Origin: Metallosphaera hakonensis JCM 8857 = DSM 7519
GTDB taxonomy: Archaea; Thermoproteota; Thermoprotei_A; Sulfolobales; Sulfolobaceae
Length of the DNA: 64,000 bases
NCBI RefSeq assembly: GCF_003201675.2
Contig: NZ_CP029287.2
Location: forward strand, 372,001 to 436,000
Reading direction: 5' to 3'
The notes below the pieces were generated by a model. The model was given only the letters and a program-made list of their open reading frames with translations. It did not search any database and was not told where the DNA came from. This document shows, in pieces, positions 43,670-52,528 of the stretch; the first letter of the stretch is position 1, and the number at the start of each line of letters is the position of its first letter. The position numbers and the translations under genes are program-made.

Positions 43670-46120
43670 ATGGCACCTGTGTTTTACCAAGACAGTGAGA
43701 TTGGAGAGATGTTTCGTAAACTAGGGAGGCAGGGTAGGAGAGAATTCCTAGATATAACTAAGACCGATTGGGACCTAGCGGAGAGGATCGGAGGGAGTTT
43801 GGGCATAGTGTTCCACAAACTAGACGATGAGGGGAGGAGGATGGTGTTGGAGTTGGTAAGGCAAGAATTGAAGGGTGAAGATCTCAGGTTCACTAAGATG
43901 TTTGGGCTGAGTGTAAGTCGAATTTTCCATAGACTAGATAACGAGGGGAGGAGGAGTGTTCTAGAGTTAGCCAGGGAGGATCATAGGTTTGCCTACTGGA
44001 TCTCTCAGGGAATGGGTATCATGTTCCACAAACTAGACGACGAGGGTAGGAGGATGGTGTTGGAGTTGGTAAAGGAGAGCGAAATTTCCGCTGGCATGAT
44101 CGGTTATGGAATGGGGATATTGTTCGCTGAGTCGGACTTAGAAGGGAGGAGGTTAACCATAGATTTAGCTAAGACCAACATGCACTTCGCGCATTGGTTT
44201 TTAGTAAGTTTAAGCAACACGTTTCTCCGGATAGACGAAGATGGTAGGAAAATGGTATTAGAGCTAGCAAAAGAAAGCGAGATTTTGGCCAAGAACATAG
44301 GTTTCTGGTTGGGGCGGTTCTTCCACGAGTTGAGCAGTGAAGAGAAGAGGACAGTGTTGGAGTTGGCAAAGCGAAACGAGGGATTAACCAATGAGATGGG
44401 CCTTTCGGTGGGAAGGTTCTTCCACGAGTTGAGCAGTGAAGAGAAGAGGACAGTGTTGGAGTTGGCAAAGCGAAACCAGAAGTTCGCCCAATGGTTCGGA
44501 TACAGTCTGGGGGAGAGGTTTCACAAACTAGACAATGAGGGGAGGAAAATGGTTCTGGAGTTAGCCAAGGAGAGCGAAAGTTTCGCTGGAGGATTCGGAC
44601 AGAGTATGGGTATCTCATTTCATAAACTAAACGGAGAGGAGAGGAGGTTAATTTTCAATCTGGCTGAAGTTAAAGAGAAATTTGCCGAAAATTTGGGGCT
44701 GGGCCTAAGGGAGTCCTTCAGCGTGCTGAATGAAGAGGAGAGGTCTCACGTCCTAGAGATGGCTAGGATTAATGACCATTTTGCCCAGGGAATTTCACAC
44801 AAATTGGGATTGGCTTTTTACGAGCTAAGCTGGGGGCACAAGAAACTAGTCCTGGATATTGCCAAAGGTAACAATCGCGTGACTGAACTCATTGCCGATG
44901 GAATAGGGTCAGTTTTTCATAAGCTAAATGCAGAAGAGAAACAGTTAGTCCTTGACCTCGCTAAGACCAATGGGGATTTCACCAGGAGTTTAGTAAAGAG
45001 TATGGCAAAGATAATTCATGAACTCGATGAAGATGACAGAAGTTTTCTCTTACAGATAGCAAAGAGCGATAAGAATCTCGCCAAAATTATTTCCATATAC
45101 CTTGGGCGTGGCTTTCATGATCTCAGCAGGGAGCACAAAAAGCTACTCCTGGAGATTGCCAGGACTAACACAGATTTCTATAATATTTCTATAAATGTAG
45201 GAAGAGATTTCAATAATCTCGATAGCAGAATGAGGAAGCTGGTCTTTGACTTGGCGGAGAGCGTAAATGGTTTCGCTTCAGGTCTTGGAGCGGGTATGGG
45301 AGAGATCATCGGGAATCTGAGCTATGAGGAAATATGGGTTGCCCTGGAGAAGGCTAAGGTAAACGTCAGCTTCGCTAGGGGTATTTCTTTTGGCCTGGGT
45401 AAAGGATTCGATGAACTAAGTAATAGGCAGAGGGAGGTAGTCTTGGAGATGGTCAAGTCAGACAAGGAATTCGCTAGATCATTTGGACGAGGTATGGGAA
45501 CCGTGTTCTACGAACTTAACTCCAGGGATAGGGAGTTGGTGACGCGAATAGCTGAGAGTAACCCGGAGTTCGCTGGGGGTTTGGGACTAGGAGTGGGAGG
45601 AGTGTTTCACCATCTCACCCGAGAGGAGGATAGGAGGCAGGCCCTTGATTGGGTTAACACTAGCCCAGAGTTCGCTAAGGAGTTCGGAGATACTTTGGAA
45701 AATACGTTTCCCTTGGTCTCCCTTGAGGACAAGAGGTTGCTGATAGAGATGGCTAAGGTCAAGGAGGAGCTCGTTCAGGGAATCGGAAAAGGATTGGTGA
45801 GGCTGATAAGTTCAAGCTGTAAAGAGGACTCGTTAAGTTCGACCTGTGGAAAGAGTATGAAGTTGTTTTTGGACGCGATTAAGATTAACCCACAGATAGC
45901 CCGAATCGCCGGCCGTGAAATAGTGACTGAATTACGGAATTTGAGCAGAGAGAGGAGGAAGGCTATCCTGGAGATGGCTAAGGAAAATAGGGATTTCGCA
46001 GAGGGATTGGGTGAAGGGTTAGCTGAATTTTCCAATAATCTAAATGAGGAAATTAAGAAGGAACTTCTAGAACAGGGTATACCTCTTCCTGCCTCAAGTG
46101 AGGAAGGTCAGGAGGAGTGA
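43670..46120 (+). CDS. 816-aa protein of about 23 tandem 33-residue repeats
   Basis: Almost the whole protein is a repeat with the pattern FAxxxGxxxGxxFHxLxxExRRxVLELAKxN: for example FHKLDDEGRRMVLELVKESE, FHELSSEEKRTVLELAKRNE, FHDLSREHKKLLLEIARTNT, FYELNSRDRELVTRIAESNP. Each unit predicts one amphipathic helix (xxRRxVLELAK) and one Gly-rich helix (FAxxxGxxxG). Two neighbouring units share about 60 identical bases (44319-44378 and 44418-44477), indicating recent duplication. There is no signal peptide or catalytic motif. I do not recognise the family; an alpha-solenoid scaffold or an oligomerising GxxxG array is possible. It is encoded alone, between Csx1 and the HEAT protein. Confidence 0.75.
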   Translation: MAPVFYQDSEIGEMFRKLGRQGRREFLDITKTDWDLAERIGGSLGIVFHKLDDEGRRMVLELVRQELKGEDLRFTKMFGLSVSRIFHRLDNEGRRSVLELAREDHRFAYWISQGMGIMFHKLDDEGRRMVLELVKESEISAGMIGYGMGILFAESDLEGRRLTIDLAKTNMHFAHWFLVSLSNTFLRIDEDGRKMVLELAKESEILAKNIGFWLGRFFHELSSEEKRTVLELAKRNEGLTNEMGLSVGRFFHELSSEEKRTVLELAKRNQKFAQWFGYSLGERFHKLDNEGRKMVLELAKESESFAGGFGQSMGISFHKLNGEERRLIFNLAEVKEKFAENLGLGLRESFSVLNEEERSHVLEMARINDHFAQGISHKLGLAFYELSWGHKKLVLDIAKGNNRVTELIADGIGSVFHKLNAEEKQLVLDLAKTNGDFTRSLVKSMAKIIHELDEDDRSFLLQIAKSDKNLAKIISIYLGRGFHDLSREHKKLLLEIARTNTDFYNISINVGRDFNNLDSRMRKLVFDLAESVNGFASGLGAGMGEIIGNLSYEEIWVALEKAKVNVSFARGISFGLGKGFDELSNRQREVVLEMVKSDKEFARSFGRGMGTVFYELNSRDRELVTRIAESNPEFAGGLGLGVGGVFHHLTREEDRRQALDWVNTSPEFAKEFGDTLENTFPLVSLEDKRLLIEMAKVKEELVQGIGKGLVRLISSSCKEDSLSSTCGKSMKLFLDAIKINPQIARIAGREIVTELRNLSRERRKAILEMAKENRDFAEGLGEGLAEFSNNLNEEIKKELLEQGIPLPASSEEGQEE

Positions 46121-46459
46121 AGCTGAAAGCGTGGTGGATGTCATGGATAAAGAAGAGGTGAATTGTTTATTTGATAGAGAGAAATATTCTAGACTGTAAC
46201 GGGTTTGGGTAACTTTTAATCGTTTCTCATGATCTTGTCATGATTATGTTTATACATTATTACCTCAATACCGTGAATTGATGAACTCCACATGACGACG
46301 GGCTGTGCTCACGAGGTTTTGTGAGTGATAAATGCCCATGGGAGGGCCGCGGTGTTTCCTAGACTGGCACCAATGAGTTAAGGGCGACTGTATATGATCC
46401 CCAAGAGGTGTGACCGTGGCTGGATTAAAAGTAAGGAAAAGTTACGTCACGGGTAAACG
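46121..46459. other. Convergent intergenic region
   Basis: Between the 3' ends of the repeat-protein gene (+) and csx1 (-). No ORF or clear terminator; T-rich stretches near 46150-46215 may end transcription. Confidence 0.35.
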
Positions 46460-47887
46460 CTATCTTACTTCCTCAGAGGAGGATAGGCCTTTCTTCGAAT
46501 TACTTTCAATTCTGTTTATTACTTTGTCAACCTTGTTGCCTAAGTCCTTAATTAGATCTTCTATACTTTTCCTTTTCAACGTATTGCCCACGTTTAGTCT
46601 ACCCTCACCGTCCACGCTTACCTTAAGGTCCTCCGATAGTCCTCCATGCATCAATATATTCCTATATTGTATGATAGCGTTTTGCTCCTCGCCGTAATAG
46701 TTTGTTACAAGGTTCTTACACTCTTCGTACTCATTCCCCTTCACTTCCTTGGCATTCCCTTGGGAATTGTTCCCCTCTTGAGACTTCTTTTCAAAGGTCC
46801 CACCTCCGCGGAATTTCAAGCAAAAGGCCACTGGAAGTTCTCTAGCTAAAGATAAAGCCTTATCGTAAAGTTTTGCCTTAACGTAAAGGTCTAAGAGGTG
46901 CCTCAAGACGCTAAGATCGTCTGTCCTCCCGAGGATATCCTCAACCTTTAACGTTGAGTAAAAGTGAGGTAATACTATCTCCTTGACATCGAGGTCTGGG
47001 TTGTTGCTCCAGTCTATGAAGTGGGAGGTGAGTTTTCGCGTGTCGCCTTTGAGTTCCTGAACTCTGAGGCTTACGTCTTTCATGGCCTTTATAGCGTTGA
47101 CAGTGAAACCGTTTCTTATGTTCCACAGTAGGTCTATTATCATGCCTGGTTCCGAACCTTTAATTCTGGAGATGAGTTCCCTTTTATCCTTAAAGTTGTT
47201 GGGATTAAGTTTTTCTAAATTACTCTTGTAGTCCCTAAAGTACCTCTCGTCAAGCATCTCTATGGACGAAGCGATCATGAGCGAGTCCCTCATGGCCTCC
47301 ACTAGTTCGGTAAGCTCAACGACCTTGACTTTACTATTCCTTTCTGGAGGACCCATGACTGGCGCAGAATAGAAGGTGGAGTTAAATAGGGAACCTGCGG
47401 TCAATAGGGCAGTGGTCAAGACGTTAGTTCCGTGAGTTAGATCGATTATATAACTGTCGCAGGAATAATCCTGCAAGATAGAGTATATCACGTTGAAGAT
47501 GAATACCGCGCCTCTGTCCTTGCTGTAGGGTATAGTTGGTTTAGTATCTTTAATTTCACCGTTTTCACCTTTAAATGCCTTAGCTATTCCCGCATTTGGA
47601 ATCGGGTAGATCTCGAGCTTGTTAATAAAGGACTTGATATCATCCAGTTGTTCGAAATTAATATTCCTGGCTTGGAAGAGGATCATATTTTTATAGGCCT
47701 TCTTGACGTTTTCCCAGTCAGAATCCTGTATTAAGCTATCCGGTAACAGTGTTACTACTCTGTCGGGGTTGAAAGCTTTATAAAGTGCGTGTGCAGCGAA
47801 GAAGGTTCGTATTTCCTTATCATGGATCACGTAATCCACTACCTGATAATTCATCAGGTTGCCGGCGATGTAAAACAGGCAGTTCAT
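46460..47887 (-). CDS. csx1: Csx1, CARF-HEPN ribonuclease of type III signalling
   Basis: 475 residues. N-terminal CARF domain with the ligand-loop motif DLTHGTN at 149-155 (preceded by YSCDSYIID). The C-terminal HEPN domain has the catalytic R-x4-H, R409-NILM-H414. Csx1 is a nonspecific RNase activated by cyclic tetra-adenylate from Cas10. A linker of about 60 polar residues near 355-390 (GGGTFEKKSQEGNNSQGN) is unusual. Its ATG overlaps the TGA of the small ORF upstream by ATGA, so it is the last gene of a minus-strand operon beginning at 49427. Confidence 0.92.
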   Translation of the reverse strand: MNCLFYIAGNLMNYQVVDYVIHDKEIRTFFAAHALYKAFNPDRVVTLLPDSLIQDSDWENVKKAYKNMILFQARNINFEQLDDIKSFINKLEIYPIPNAGIAKAFKGENGEIKDTKPTIPYSKDRGAVFIFNVIYSILQDYSCDSYIIDLTHGTNVLTTALLTAGSLFNSTFYSAPVMGPPERNSKVKVVELTELVEAMRDSLMIASSIEMLDERYFRDYKSNLEKLNPNNFKDKRELISRIKGSEPGMIIDLLWNIRNGFTVNAIKAMKDVSLRVQELKGDTRKLTSHFIDWSNNPDLDVKEIVLPHFYSTLKVEDILGRTDDLSVLRHLLDLYVKAKLYDKALSLARELPVAFCLKFRGGGTFEKKSQEGNNSQGNAKEVKGNEYEECKNLVTNYYGEEQNAIIQYRNILMHGGLSEDLKVSVDGEGRLNVGNTLKRKSIEDLIKDLGNKVDKVINRIESNSKKGLSSSEEVR

Positions 47888-48084
47888 AATTCGAGAAGGT
47901 AGAAGGAGTTAATAAGATGCTCTCCATCCTTTACCCTTCTAAAGCTTCCTAATGATATGGATTCCGCAATACACAATTTTCTTAGCCATTGTTCCAATAT
48001 TTCTTCCTTAGCTAAGTTGAACGTCAGTTTAAAGGGAGTATAGACTTGACTATCTGAAATCTGAAATTGTTCCTTAAAGTGTTT
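47884..48084 (-). CDS. Short ORF coupled to csx1
   Basis: Open frame between the Cas6-like gene and csx1, reading ...SDSQVYTPFKLTFNLAKEEI, LEQWLRKLCIAESI, then FRRVKDGEHLINSFYLLEL-stop. Its stop overlaps the csx1 start (ATGA), typical of a real operon gene. There is no ATG, GTG or TTG in the first half; the only standard start is a TTG giving about 37 residues. It may start at a rare codon or be the remnant of a longer gene. Unknown function. Confidence 0.4.
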   Translation of the reverse strand, partial: KHFKEQFQISDSQVYTPFKLTFNLAKEEILEQWLRKLCIAESISLGSFRRVKDGEHLINSFYLLEL

Positions 48085-48114
48085 TTAGGAAAAACTCTCT
48101 TGTGCAACAAAGAC

Positions 48115-48846
48115 TCAATCCCAAACTCTGATCTCAATCCTTCCAAATCCGTTCTTTCTAGAAGATCCAATTCCCTTAGCTAACGCGTCGTTGAGAATAT
48201 GGTATACCATCTCATCCTGATTCAAGATGGAGTATGTGAACCTTCCCATCATACCTACGACCCGTTTCCCAGCGTAAGTTATGGTGCTATATTTCATGAC
48301 TGATGGTTCTGGCCATAGCAAAAGGTCCAGAGCACTTAGGGTTTCCCTCAACTTATCTTCCCCCCTTTCCGCCTGGATAACGTCTATCGCGTTTGTGAAG
48401 AAGAGGACCGATGGGCAATTGGTGAACACCTTTCTCTTGCTCTTAACGTAGGGACTCACAAGGAGAGCGGGAGTCTTTATCTCCAAGACGAATTTGGAGG
48501 ACTTGGGGACGCATGCTTTAGTGAGAGTGACGTCCTCAACAGTCCATTTACTGTTGAAAACCGTCCTTGCAGTCAAGTTGAGGAGGGCGGACATTACCTT
48601 CTCCTCCTCTCCTCCGACTTCGAAGGAGTATATCTCACCTCCCCTCACCTCCAAGACCACTTGATCTTTTGCGAGTTTGAACAGGTATTCGTTGTCCTTC
48701 TTTAGGGGAGAGATGGAGACTCCGCTAGGATTACCTAGGAGCGACTTCCCGACCTTACTTGTGAAGGGAGGGACTATGGCGTCTCTATCTGGTGAGACGA
48801 AAATTTGGGCGATCATCATAGGTACTTCAGTCTCCTCCTTTTTCAT
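48115..48846 (-). CDS. Cas6-like RAMP protein in the csx1 operon
   Basis: 243 residues ending in a glycine-rich loop with a basic patch, ALAKGIGSSRKNGFGRIEIR, the typical C-terminal signature of Cas6-type RAMPs. The middle (LVSPYVKSKRKVFTNCPSVL) matches the region before the second ferredoxin fold. It would be a second Cas6 besides the one at 62694, or a non-processing RAMP serving the signalling operon. No His at the usual catalytic N-terminal position could be assigned. It is 21 bp after the upstream small gene. Confidence 0.7.
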   Translation of the reverse strand: MKKEETEVPMMIAQIFVSPDRDAIVPPFTSKVGKSLLGNPSGVSISPLKKDNEYLFKLAKDQVVLEVRGGEIYSFEVGGEEEKVMSALLNLTARTVFNSKWTVEDVTLTKACVPKSSKFVLEIKTPALLVSPYVKSKRKVFTNCPSVLFFTNAIDVIQAERGEDKLRETLSALDLLLWPEPSVMKYSTITYAGKRVVGMMGRFTYSILNQDEMVYHILNDALAKGIGSSRKNGFGRIEIRVWD

Positions 48847-48867
48847 ATTAAAGTCCCGTTACCTCGT

Positions 48868-49149
48868 TTAGTTGAGAAATCTTTCGATAGCTTCTCGAAT
48901 TATTTTCATATTATGGGCATTTACCAATTTAACATTAGATCCAGTATTTTTCCTCATATAGATAATTAACTGGACTAAATCAGGTACTGTCATTTTTACG
49001 CAGCGCCTGTTAGGTTTATACGGGATTATGTGAAGGAATTCTCTACCAACCTTATAAACTAGTGCTGGGAGGTCTAATTCAGGTCTGTCGCTTATGAAAA
49101 CATACACGTCCTCTATCTCCACGCTTGGGAAGAAGATCGAATTGCTCAT
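48868..49149 (-). CDS. Small protein of unknown function in the csx1 operon (orfB)
   Basis: 93 residues, mixed alpha/beta, beginning SNSIFFPSVEIEDVYVFISD and ending in a helix NAHNMKIIREAIERFLN. No family recognised. Its ATG overlaps the stop of orfA by 4 bp, and the Cas6-like gene follows after 21 bp. Co-transcription with csx1 suggests an accessory role in cyclic-oligonucleotide defence; this is inference. Confidence 0.6.
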   Translation of the reverse strand: MSNSIFFPSVEIEDVYVFISDRPELDLPALVYKVGREFLHIIPYKPNRRCVKMTVPDLVQLIIYMRKNTGSNVKLVNAHNMKIIREAIERFLN

Positions 49150-49427
49150 TGAACTATCGCCTTCATCTCCTTGTCAGCTGCATTCTCTAAGTTCCTTATC
49201 TCTATTTTATTCGATTTTCCAATATTAGCCAGCTCGAGTGACTGTAATTGGTAGTGGCCTCTATAATTTTGATCTAGGAGGATTATGTCTACAATATCTG
49301 ATATGAAAATAAAATTTTTCCATTCCTTCTCGTAGTTATAAACAGGTTCAAAGTCTTCAGGAAACTGAATGCAAAACCTCTTGCATAAAGTTATCTCATT
49401 TCTCAACTGAAGATTCATCGCGACCAT
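49146..49427 (-). CDS. Small protein of unknown function in the csx1 operon (orfA)
   Basis: 93 residues, beginning MVAMNLQLRNEITLCKRFCI; the second Met at residue 4 is an alternative start. The C-terminal half is polar (SNKIEIRNLENAADKEMKAI). A GAGG ribosome-binding-like sequence precedes the ATG. No family recognised. First gene of the operon orfA-orfB-cas6-like-ORF-csx1. Confidence 0.6.
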   Translation of the reverse strand: MVAMNLQLRNEITLCKRFCIQFPEDFEPVYNYEKEWKNFIFISDIVDIILLDQNYRGHYQLQSLELANIGKSNKIEIRNLENAADKEMKAIVQ

Positions 49428-50173
49428 CCTCTTCAGCTTTCAAAACTTTGAACTACGTTTGATATTAAAAAAATAAAACTTTTGACCCCTATTATGGGAT
49501 TTATCTTGCTAAAACTTTTGAATAGTTTCATACATTATATTTTAACAAGACATCTTATAAACTTTTCGTTGAATTTTTCCTGATACAATTTAATTTTTAT
49601 CAAGCGTAGTTTATTTCCAATTATTGGTTTCTTTCAATTTTCTAATGAGAAGAAACCAATGAACTAAACTCCTAGGAAAAGATGGGAGAGAGCGACCCCG
49701 GTGTCAATTCCCAGATAGTTATTGTGGCAAAGATATATCAAATAAGGTGAATTGCAAAGCAGGAAACCCCTGCCTAAAATTTGAGGAGAGCATAATTAAA
49801 TTCGTTATTTATCTTTAAATAAATTGAATTTAAAAAGAATATATGAACCCTTTTTTGAGAATTTTAAGTTTATCTAGCTCTAATTTAGATAAATTCAGAA
49901 GAAACTGAACTCATAATTGTTAGATGTGTTAACTGGGGTAATGAACTTACCTGGAAAAACCTTCATTCCGGGGACACCACGTTGGTACTATACAAAAAAT
50001 GTATCAAGAGAAACTAGCTTCCTATCAATTCATTTAGGGAATGTACGAATAGTATTAGTTTTGAATCCATTAATAAAGTTTTGTGTTACGTCGTTTATAG
50101 ATTCATAGAGTTAAATTGTACTTAGTAACTATCTAAAGCGCAATATAGCATCCGAGCCTATTAGGCGTATCAG

Positions 50174-50514
50174 GAGGACTGTTCTCATGCAGTCATCTTA
50201 TTCGATAATTAATAGTAAAAATATTAGAGTATAGCGAAAATTATTCCTTTAACGATGGTTAAACCAGAAGGCCTAGGAATGTATGAGGAATAAGCGTAAT
50301 TCAATAAACGTTTACTGGTAAGGACTGGGAGATTTGGCACTTATGCCGTTGTATATTGTTATAGTTACGGAGTTTAAAAATATCGAGCGTAAACGTTTTT
50401 TGGGGAGAACTCCCTTAAACGGACCCTCGCTTGAGGAGTTGCAGTATATTGAGATAGTATGATATAATTTTACTGATATATTTCGAATGAGATGACTGCA
50501 TGAGAACAGTCCTC
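50174..50514. mobile_element. MITE with IS1-type ends
   Basis: Perfectly inverted ends GAGGACTGTTCTCATGCAGT running into CATCTTATTCGATA (left) and CATCTCATTCGAAA (right), like the ends of the IS1-type element at 33358-34528. 341 bp with no ORF. Confidence 0.75.
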
Positions 50515-50745
50515 AAGGGATAAACGTAATCTGGTGAACGTTTACTCCCAGGGACAGAGGAACTTAACGCAGATACCAGCGAATTCTCTTCATATTGCTA
50601 ATTTTAGGAAAACCTCAAGCCTAAACCACATTTGTTGGAGAGAACTCCCTCAAAGGAGCCTCTATTTTAGGGATTGTTATGTATTAGTAGTGATCTGATA
50701 TAATATTTCAGATAAATATCGAATAAGATGACTGCACTACAACAC
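50515..50745 (+). repeat. Tandem, diverged half-copy of the preceding MITE
   Basis: Aligns with about 50280-50510: GTAAACGTTTAC-like and GAACTCCCT...AGGA blocks and the IS1-type end ATATCGAATAAGATGACTGC recur in the same order about 230 bp on. It lacks a left inverted end. Confidence 0.6.
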
Positions 50746-50870
50746 TCGCTACTAGAGAAGGTTACGTCGACCTTTAAAGTCTCAGTAAGTGTAATTCACA
50801 ATGGACGTGTAAATCGCCCAACATATACATCAGATTTTTATTAGTTGTATAACAACCTATATGGTAGGGA

Positions 50871-51077
50871 ATGGGATTGGCGATAGCAATTAGAGATGAG
50901 GACAAAGATATTTTAAAAAGAATGCATGAAAGGGTTGATCATGTCCTATCTTCACACAGGGAGTATTTTGATGCACTAAAAGAGTTCGATAAAACCGGAG
51001 TTCTAAAGATTAGGGGAAAGATCCTTTATGTAAGAAGATATCAGGAAACGGAGGATGGAAATCTTAACCTTCAATAA
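50871..51077 (+). CDS. Small hypothetical protein beside a Doc/Fic gene
   Basis: 68 residues, MGLAIAIRDEDKDILKRMHE then HVLSSHREYFDALKEFDKTG and VLKIRGKILYVRRYQET; highly charged, mainly helical, with a short beta end. No family recognised. Convergent with the Doc gene (23 bp between ends), so not a classic toxin-antitoxin operon order. The A/T-rich ATTTTTATT lies about 33 bp upstream. Confidence 0.55.
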   Translation: MGLAIAIRDEDKDILKRMHERVDHVLSSHREYFDALKEFDKTGVLKIRGKILYVRRYQETEDGNLNLQ

Positions 51078-51100
51078 TTCCTCGCTTTTTACTCACACGT

Positions 51101-51586
51101 TTAAAACAGTATTCCGTGGATGATGTCCTCTATAATATTTCTTATTCTGTTTATTCCATCTTCGTCTTCCTCTGGAGGATAATCGGAAATCTCTATTAAT
51201 ACTCGTATCAGCTGATCTTCCAGGTCTTGCGGAATCTCCATTTTGTCTTCAAATAACTCGTAAAGAATGTTTAATAGTAAACCTAGCGCTGTCCTCTTGT
51301 TACCATCAATAAAAGGATGAGAAACTACTAAATGGTATGTTAACACAGCTAAACTTCTACTAATGTCGTAATTTCTCATTAGATCTGTTATTGCAGAATA
51401 TATTGTAAGACCTATATTATCTCGATTCATTATTCCCTGTGCAGAAGTGGGATCATTGGCTACGACTTTATCATGGATGTTGATTATGAGAGGCTCCTCT
51501 TGGCTTTCTCCTTTCCTCCAGATATTGAATTCTTTTAACAAAGCGTTAAATATCTCTAGCAGTTTCTGTTCTAACAAGTTACTCAC
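51101..51586 (-). CDS. Doc/Fic-family protein
   Basis: 161 residues from GTG 51586. The Fic motif HPFIDGNKRT is at 90-99 (HPFx(D/E)GN(K/G)R), with the conserved upstream helix (IGLTIYSAITDLMRNYD, LAVLTYHLVVS). Fic proteins transfer AMP to proteins, and Doc phosphorylates EF-Tu; the product here could be either. No antitoxin with the (S/T)xxxE(G/N) inhibitory motif is evident next to it. It is isolated between miniature elements and the type III operon. Confidence 0.85.
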   Translation of the reverse strand: MSNLLEQKLLEIFNALLKEFNIWRKGESQEEPLIINIHDKVVANDPTSAQGIMNRDNIGLTIYSAITDLMRNYDISRSLAVLTYHLVVSHPFIDGNKRTALGLLLNILYELFEDKMEIPQDLEDQLIRVLIEISDYPPEEDEDGINRIRNIIEDIIHGILF

Positions 51587-52078
51587 TTTTTATGAGGTGA
51601 ATTCAATCAAGTCATATAACTCTTTAGGTCATTAACTTAGAATCAATTACAAATTATAATTATGTCCAGAATAAACAAAATAAAGGAGGCTCTAAAACTT
51701 GAATCCAACTAACCGATATGAAATCATAAAATTCGTTCTATTTCTTTAAATAAAGTGAATTCGAAAAGAAGATGCGAATCCCCAATGACATATCTTAGAA
51801 CAACTAACTAATCTTTGGGTAATATCAGGAGTTGGTAAGTCATGTTCCGAAGGACTAAGTTTACTCGTTAAATATCAATAATACGTTGTCCGTAGATTAT
51901 TCAAAGATTTACAGAAACTCGTGTTTATTTATTAAAAAATAGACGTGAGTAACCAGGCTTAGACTATATACGTTCTAAGGTTCCAGTATAGCGATCATGA
52001 CTACTCCTATATAATGTAATTTCCCCTTTTTAGAAGCCACCGAAATATTAATAAATAGAAAATATGCTAAATTTAGTC
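51587..52078. other. Upstream region of the type III operon with an R4 relative
   Basis: R4-like sequence at 51640-51712 (ATTATAATTATG, AAATAAAGGA, TTGAATCC). The TATA-like AATAAATA at about 52049-52056 lies some 26 bp before ATG 52079. No gene. Confidence 0.5.
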
Positions 52079-52519
52079 ATGTCTTCTCTTTCTAAATCCT
52101 CAACTGACGACCTCGAGAAGTTTCTTTTGGACAGAGCCTCAGAAGTGGCTTGTTTAGCTAAGGGTGGAGGTGGTAAAGTAGTAGATAAGACCCAAGTCAA
52201 TAACTTGCTAACGTCTATGCAGAACTTTAAGAACGTTGAAAAACTGGAGCTCCTCATTATGAGACAGATGGGTAGAGGAGAGATCAACCAGGGAGCAGGA
52301 AAGAGGCTTATTGAGACCATTGAGGAAATAAAGAAACGTGGAGTAAACGACGTGGTTGAGAGGGTCCTGGACTTCCTGGGATACGTTAAGTGGGCTTTCG
52401 AGAGCATGGAGAAAATGGAAGCGTGCTCAGGCGTGAACAACCTCTCCTCCCTAGTGGATAAGGTCATCAAGGGAGGAGAACCGCAACATCGCAACTTTCA
52501 AGGACCAAAAAATAGGTAA
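52079..52519 (+). CDS. csm2: Csm2/Cas11, small subunit of a type III complex
   Basis: About 146 residues from ATG 52079, preferred over ATG 52064 because the TATA box then sits at -26. KVVDKTQVNNLLTSMQNFKN matches the Csm2 motif K-x-T-T-x-Q-(I/L)-R near the first helix; the rest is helical (LLIMRQMGRGEINQGAGKRL). Cas11 proteins form the inner filament next to the Cas7 backbone. First gene of the effector operon, 9 bp before the next gene. Confidence 0.8.
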   Translation: MSSLSKSSTDDLEKFLLDRASEVACLAKGGGGKVVDKTQVNNLLTSMQNFKNVEKLELLIMRQMGRGEINQGAGKRLIETIEEIKKRGVNDVVERVLDFLGYVKWAFESMEKMEACSGVNNLSSLVDKVIKGGEPQHRNFQGPKNR

Positions 52520-52528
52520 GGTGGTTAT

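Larger units (their letters stand above)
49428..50870. other. 1.4-kb gene-free region with miniature elements
   Basis: A/T-rich. It contains a weak R4 relative (49725-49790), sequence shared with 7180-7230 and 51740-51780, and tandem miniature elements with IS1-type ends (50174-50745). A 63-codon frame at 49917 was not accepted. Confidence 0.5.

Noticed and set aside
44169-44618. 149-codon minus-strand ORF with internal repeats
   Set aside because: Mirror of the repeats in the 816-aa gene.
49917-50108. 63-codon ORF
   Set aside because: TTG start, no promoter or family, within A/T-rich miniature-element debris.
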